The notes under the pieces: generated by a model
Databases searched by the model: none
Seen by the model: only the letters and a program-made list of their open reading frames with translations
What the model was told of the DNA's origin: nothing
Shown: in pieces, positions 58,909-64,000 of the stretch
How positions within the stretch are numbered: the stretch's first letter is position 1
How the letters are laid out: the number at the start of each line of letters is the position of its first letter
Assembly (NCBI RefSeq): GCF_000003195.3
Contig: NC_012878.2
Location: 10,094,386 to 10,158,385 of the forward strand
Length of the DNA: 64,000 bases
Direction of reading: 5' to 3'
Origin: Sorghum bicolor
Lineage: Eukaryota > Streptophyta > Magnoliopsida > Poales > Poaceae
Made by a program: the position numbers and the translations under genes

Positions 58909-59129
58909 GGCTTTAGTTCCGAAAAGTTTTTAAGATTCTTCATCATATCGAATCTTGCGGCGCATACATGAAACATTAAATATAGATAAAAAAAATAACT
59001 AATTGCACAGTTTAATTGTAATTTCGGAGACGAATCTTTTGAGCCTAGTTAGTTTATGATTAGATAATAATTGTCAAATAAAAACGAAAGTGCTACAGTC
59101 CCAAAATTTTTAGCGAACTGAACAAGGCC
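58909..59129. mobile_element. MITE, GGCCTTGTTTAG-terminus family, copy 1
   Basis: Ends GGCTTTAGTTCC and GAACAAGGCC. The interior has the conserved GACGAATCTTTTGAGCCTAGTTAG and AAAACGAAAGTGCTACAGT blocks known from very common grass MITEs. It abuts copy 2. Confidence 0.75.
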
Positions 59130-59350
59130 TAAGTTCCCAAAACATTTTGTAAAATTTTTCAGATTACTCATCACATCGAATCTTATGACATATACATAAA
59201 GCATTAAATATAAATAAAAAAATAATAAATTGTATAATTTACGATAAATCTTTTGAACTTAATTAGTCTATAATTGAATAATATTTGTCAAATATAAATA
59301 AAAATACTACAATATCTATTTTGAAAAAAAAAATTGAAACTAAAGAAGGC
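59130..59350. mobile_element. MITE, same family, copy 2 (degenerate)
   Basis: Same block order and orientation as copy 1 (CATCACATCGAATCTTATG, AATTAGTCTATAATTGAATAA, AATACTACA), more diverged. Ends near GAAACTAAAGAAGGC. Confidence 0.65.
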
Positions 59351-59419
59351 TCTCGATCCTGAATGCCAAGGGTGTCAAAGGAGGTAGAATGGCTCAAAGT
59401 TTCCGACCTTGGTAAGTTA

Positions 59420-59625
59420 GGCCTTGTTTAGTTTTTAAATTTTTTAAAATTATCTGTTACATCGAATTTCAACACATGTATAAAGTATTAAATATAATTA
59501 AAAAATAATTAATTATATAGTTTATCTATAATTTATGAGATAAATTTTTGAACCTATATAATTTATGATGAAATAATCATTACCTAATATAAATAAAAGT
59601 GCTATATTATTCGAAGAATTTTCGT
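59420..59625. mobile_element. MITE, same family, copy 3 (degenerate)
   Basis: Starts GGCCTTGTTTAG and keeps TTACATCGAATTTC and AAAAGTGCTATA. The right end is unclear. Confidence 0.65.
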
Positions 59626-60246
59626 GAGAGAAATTTGCTCGGGGCTCGAACCAAACGAAACGACAAACAAGCCAGTATCCAGTTAGCAGTCAGCCTTTGG
59701 CACTTGGCAGTTCCTGCAATGATGCTCTTAGTTTTGACTCGCTCACCCAACTCCGATCCCCAGCTGGTCCCCAATGCAATGGACGAGTAGCATCCTCGAC
59801 GGAGGAAATAAAAGGACACAAATTGTATTTTTGTACTGGTATAATATAAGAGAGAATAGGGCCTTTTTAGGCCCGCTGCATCATCACATCAGCCTATGTA
59901 TGGGCCTCGATCTAGTAAATTTTGCATGACTTTCATGTGGGCCTTATTATCCAAGCGACCAAAAGGGGCTACATGAACAGCTGGCCGGGATTATTCCCCC
60001 TCCGCTCAGATCAGAAAAAGATAAAGGACGAACTGAGGAAAAGGAGAAGGAAAAGATGGGACAAAGGGTCAACTTGGAGCAGGAATCATGGAATGTAATG
60101 TTTTCAAATATATCATCTTTCGGTTCATGCTAGCAAAGTGCCACCCTTTTGCCGGTGCTCGTTGAAACCGTGGTCAAACCCGACAAAGAAGTGACGTCAA
60201 AAATCCAAACCTTGGGAAAACAATGAAACGCTAAGGGCGGTTTATC
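59626..60246. other. Intergenic DNA, nothing recognised
   Basis: No gene or element ends seen. Confidence 0.4.
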
Positions 60247-60491
60247 AGAGCAAGTTTAATAATACAGCCCACTTGCTGGCTGTAAAGTTCCTTGTAGCCT
60301 TCTCCCAGCCCACCCATACAATAGTTAGCTATTCACTATTAATATATGGCTCACTTGTCTCTCTCACAAAGTTTCTTGGTTCCTGTGCCCAGGCTGGCTG
60401 TAAGCTTGCAGCCCGCTTCTCCTCTCTCTCCTTCCTTCTCTCCTCCACCTCAGCATCTAGCCAGCTTACAGCCCACTATAATACTTGCTCT
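60247..60491. mobile_element. MITE with AGAGCAAGT ends
   Basis: AGAGCAAGTTTAATAATACAGCCCA at the left and the complement ending ATAATACTTGCTCT at the right form inverted ends of about 20 bp. The second inner motif GCTGGCTGTAA also pairs with TTACAGCC near 60467. 245 bp, non-coding. Target duplication not clear. Confidence 0.65.
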
Positions 60492-61519
60492 CACAGTTCT
60501 AGCTGATCATCTAAGAACATATGAAGCTGATCATCCCAAACTCTAGAAATAATGAGGGCTAGAGGCACGGCCTGATGTTTATTAGTTGAGCCATTAGTTG
60601 ATATATTTGGCAAAACATACATTTCATTAGAACACTTTATTTTATATAACATATAAATTATAAATTCTTCTTGGATTTTGAAGCTAGAGTTTTCTATCAA
60701 GTAAGACCTCAATTCACAAAAGCCATGGGTGGTTTATTACTAATTATATTAAAAACCAACTATTCGGCTGGCCGTAAAAGTGTGTGATGTTGATGCTGAT
60801 TTCTTGTAAAAGAAAAAACACTGCTGGCTAGCCAGAAAATTCTGGCGTGTCCCTATTTTCAAGATTTCTAGGTATTGGAAACAATGCAAACAAGTTTCGT
60901 CCTGTGAAACTTATTTCATCATAGAAAACTTTATCGCCTCTCTTGTTATTTAGATTTTGTCATGTCAGGTAATCTAATACCTATGAAACTCTCAAGAAAC
61001 TATCATCGGGTCTAGCCTAACTACTTTAGGAATGAAAATGAATTGATAAATCGTAGCCATAAGCAGAGAATTCTCTCTCTGCTTGATTTGACATGATTTG
61101 TCCTACTATATACCATGTTGTAGTTTTAGTTTGCTTATGAAAATTATGACAAAATTATTATTGATATGATTTAGGAATACCCACGAGTAGTATTTGGATA
61201 GAAGAAAAACCTTTTCAATAGAAATGGAAACTTTAATTATATGTACAATAAAAATTGTAAACAAAGGTCCCTAGTGCTTTACAATAGAGCCTATGTTAAG
61301 ATCTGGCTCTAGGCCTAAAAATGTCATAACACTTTCTCTATTTATATCACAGGATCACAACCAATTAAGAGATTCATCTATCCAATTATCATAAACACAT
61401 ATATCATTTACTTTTTAATTACCTCTAAATTTATTTCTTCTAACCCTTTTGTTGTCCAACACTTCTCTCGATAAGATTTGTTATTGTTTTAAGGTGGCAC
61501 CCCCATTGTGCGGCCCTTG
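60492..61519. other. AT-rich intergenic DNA
   Basis: No gene seen. The stretch 60890-61010 (GTGAAACTTATTTCATC ... ATGAAACTCTC) resembles a Tourist-like MITE but lacks clear ends. Confidence 0.4.
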
Positions 61520-61522
61520 ATT

Positions 61523-62671
61523 CACTACTACAAAAAAATCTTTTGTGAGGTGTTTTGAAATAAGCCACAGAGGCGGGCAGCATTTTCAACCGCCTCGGTT
61601 AATGGCAGGCATTAACTAAGGCGGTTATTTTCTATTAACCAAGGTAGTTATGAGAACCGCCTCGCAAAATCGATTAACAAAGGCGGACAAATTAAAAATG
61701 TCCACCTCGGTTAGTATCGATTAACCGAGGCACTTATTCTAACACAAACGCCTCGGTTGATATATTAACCGAGGAGGGCGTACTATAAAGCTTGCCTCAG
61801 ATAATATTGGCCCATTTTAGAGCCCAAACTAGCCATCTCGGACGATGGTGTGCTCAGCATATATATATCGAACTTAGCCACTCAACCCACTCCCTCCTCA
61901 GCCGCACCGAACTCGCCCCCTCCCCTTTCCCCTCGCGACTACCTCTTCTCTACCCGACGCATAGAGCATCCTCCCTCTCTCGAGCGCCCGACTCGCCCCT
62001 GGAAGAGGCCGCGGGTTGGAGGCACCCCTCTCTCTCTCCTTCGCCCCACCCTCTCTCTCCCCATGGCGGCCCTAGAAGTGGCCGCGGGTTGGAGGCGCCC
62101 CTCTCCCTCTCCTCCACCTCACCCTCTCCCCCATGGCGCCCCTGGAAGAGGCCACGGGTTCGCGGCGCAGGGTATCCTCCCGCTCCCTCTCCTCTGCATC
62201 TCCCTCCTCCCTCCAGTGGCAGTGTGGGTCCACGGTGGCGCATAACCAGGCGGCACAGTGGGGGCATCGGGGTTGGAGCTCGATCCGACGAGGAGCCGCC
62301 CGATTTGGTGATGAGAAGGCCGGATCCAGTAAGGTGGAGCTCGATCCGGCAAGGAGAAGCCCGGATCTAGTGAAGTGAAGCTTGATCCGACGAGGAGAAG
62401 TCCAAATGCGGTGTGCTCGTGCAGCTGCGGTGCTGGATGGCGGTGCAGATCCAGCCAGTGGAGCGATGACGTTTGGATGGGCTCAATGGGCTCTTTGATG
62501 GGCTACACGGGTCTGTCGATGGATTTTTTTGTTTTTTATTTGATTAACTGAGGCGGGCAGCAAACCGCCTCGAAAAATGTCACATTAAGTGTGACCTTTA
62601 ATCCAAGGCGGTTGCAAAAACCGTCTCGGTAAAGCCTTTTGCTGGCCTCGGTTAAAAATAATGTAGTAGTG
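61523..62671. mobile_element. Non-autonomous CACTA element with GC-rich cargo
   Basis: CACTACTACA at the left and TGTAGTAGTG at the right are perfect inverted ends of 10 bp, flanked by the 3-bp target duplication ATT (61520-61522 and 62672-62674). Subterminal zones carry repeated CCGCCTCG / CGAGGCGG / AACCGAGG strings (61570-61780 and 62545-62650), typical of CACTA. The centre (61850-62470) is GC-rich with a plus-strand open frame of 192 residues from 61792 and three 70-73-bp repeats of GGCCGCGGGTTGGAGGC. It encodes no transposase. The centre could be a captured gene fragment. Confidence 0.88.
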
Positions 62672-62674
62672 ATT

Positions 62675-63409
62675 GGTCTTCGTGGAAGACATTGGTGAGT
62701 TTTTGGGTAAAGAACGAGTCTCCCTTTGTTGTGTATCTTAAGCATGTCCAGTCCCAAACGATTAGTTCTCATAAAAGAAAATAATCAAACCTTTAGTTTC
62801 ACAAGAAAAGTAATTTAGCATAGGGTTTAGAAAATACTATAAGTTCAGGACCAAAAAGAGGTTCGACTTAAGTTTGACCTTACTTTTCACGTGCAACATA
62901 GAATCACACACAATTTTTCAAAATGTTTTTTTTCATTATTAAATAAACATTATTAAGGAAAAAAGGAGCAGAAATGTTACGGGTATCACCTACCACGACG
63001 AGGTTCTTGTATTCACATTGACGAAGCACAAGCGGTGGAAAAAGGATCTGCAGGAAGCTAGCTGTCGAGGTACACGAGGACCTTTAATTTACGGTGGCAA
63101 TCCACGTACTTCGAGAGCTATGCTGCAACCTCCGGCGACGGCCGGCGTGACGGCAACACGAACCAACCAACGACGAAAGCAACGGCTAGCTCGCAAGATC
63201 CTGGTGCAGATGCAGACACGGCCATCGCCTGTGTCGTTGAGCCGTAGCAGTAGAGTGATGCCATTGGCCACCGTACCGGCGCATGACGATCTTTGGCACC
63301 GTCCCCATCTGATCGGGAGAACCAAGCAAGAGGATCGACCGCCATGAAAATGGGAACCGGAAGCTGCAGTGTCGTTGTGCCTTGTGGGGTCGATCGAGGC
63401 AGTCCGTTC
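62675..63409. other. Intergenic DNA with a GC-rich block, nothing recognised
   Basis: 63010-63380 is GC-rich with open frames on both strands (for example 63018-63347 plus, 63118-63420 minus) but none shows a known domain. It could hold an exon; I cannot support one. Confidence 0.35.
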
Positions 63410-63640
63410 GCTTCGTCCAAAAACTCAAAACTTTACAAGATTCTCCATCACATCGAATCTTGCGATACATGTATAGAACATTAAATATAGATAAAGAAAT
63501 AATTAATTGTACAGTTTATCTGTAAATCATGAGACGAATCTTTTAAGCCTAGTTGCTCCATGATTGAATAATGTTTGTCAAATAAAAACGAAAGTGCTAC
63601 AGTGTTAAAATTAAAAAAAAATAGATCTAAACAAGGCATT
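63410..63640. mobile_element. MITE, GGCCTTGTTTAG family, copy 4
   Basis: Same orientation and blocks as the 59-kb copies: CATCACATCGAATCTTGCG, GAGACGAATCTTTTAAGCCTAGTT, AAAACGAAAGTGCTACAGTG and the end CTAAACAAGGC. The left end is eroded. Confidence 0.72.
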
Positions 63641-64000
63641 AGCTTATTCGTCGAATTTATCAGTGATTGTCTATAGCTTATGAGTGAAGCCAACATGGCA
63701 TGGCACAGTGAAGTCTGGCGTTCTGTCTGGATCGCGTATAGGCAGGCAGGCAGTACTAGCTGCCAAACCTTTGCGCCGTGCACGCGCACAATGTCACTGT
63801 GCCACACCGTCTTGTTTGGGTCCCAATCCCAAGTCGCAACCCATGTGTAAATGTACTATTAGTCCCTCCAATTATCTATCTCGCTTGGGCAATCAGATCG
63901 CACTACCGTCATGTCATGTGGGCGCCTGGGCCGCTGATCAAACCATAGGACGGAGGGACGCCCCTAAAACGCACGCCAGAACGGCATCCGTCGTCGTCGT
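63641..64000. other. Intergenic DNA at the right edge
   Basis: Becomes GC-rich after 63900 and could be upstream sequence of a gene beyond the window. No feature can be supported. Confidence 0.3.

Noticed and set aside
63018..63420. Overlapping frames in a GC-rich block as an exon
   Set aside because: Frames are open on both strands, which is expected in GC-rich DNA. No splice-supported or domain-supported model.

Overview
The window looks like repeat-rich chromosomal DNA from a grass, most likely an Andropogoneae species such as Sorghum. Supporting signs are several large Ty3/gypsy and Ty1/copia LTR retrotransposons nested in one another, CACTA elements with CACTACTAC ends, MITEs with GGCCTTGTTTAG-type ends, a Stowaway-type MITE, and only one convincing host gene. 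The species call is inference; the element structures are read directly.

Layout. 1-9781: minus-strand Ty3/gypsy element of the Tat type (gag, protease, RT, dual RNase H, integrase) with an antisense plus-strand ORF and one LTR in view. It is inserted in the 3' LTR of a second, non-autonomous minus-strand element at 9782-17702 (LTRs 9782-10924 and 16470-17702). 17703-24200: old remnants, namely a CACTA end, decayed gypsy gag pieces, several LTRs and a perfect 180-bp tandem duplication. 24687-25162: a small host gene for a secreted peptide precursor ending SPGIGHHG (CEP/PIP-like), followed by a short LINE-like insertion with a 17-bp target duplication. 25.5-30.6 kb: AT-rich intergenic DNA with a Stowaway MITE and a 330-bp TAA/TAG microsatellite. 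30604-54456: one chromovirus (Tekay/Del-type) gypsy element, minus strand, target duplication AATTG, 3-kb LTRs and an extra ORF upstream of gag. It is split by a gag-only copia-type element (36465-46378, target duplication AACAC) and by a solo LTR (49313-51323, target duplication GCGGT). 55340-58341: a foldback element split by a second solo LTR (56271-58226, target duplication GAGAG). 58.9-64 kb: MITEs and a small CACTA element (61523-62671, target duplication ATT) carrying GC-rich, possibly captured, sequence.

Order of events. The Tekay element inserted first, then the copia-type element and the solo LTR inside it. The foldback element predates its solo LTR. The non-autonomous element predates the Tat element that splits its LTR. 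Most internal ORFs are broken by in-frame stops or frameshifts, so these elements are relics. The 36465-46378 copy is youngest by LTR similarity (about 98% by eye).

Most unusual signal. The LTR promoters each carry their own short GC-rich palindrome or inverted-repeat motif, clustered just upstream of the TATA box. The clearest case is in the copia-type element: 13-bp palindromes GCGGACWGTCCGC occur as doublets whose start-to-start distance is exactly 23 bp in all 13 doublets found (5 per LTR and 3 internal), with LTR doublets about 98 bp apart. Related solo LTRs have a CACCGGACGC/GCGTCCGGTG array in the same place, and the Tat element is saturated with ATCGGC/GCCGAT.
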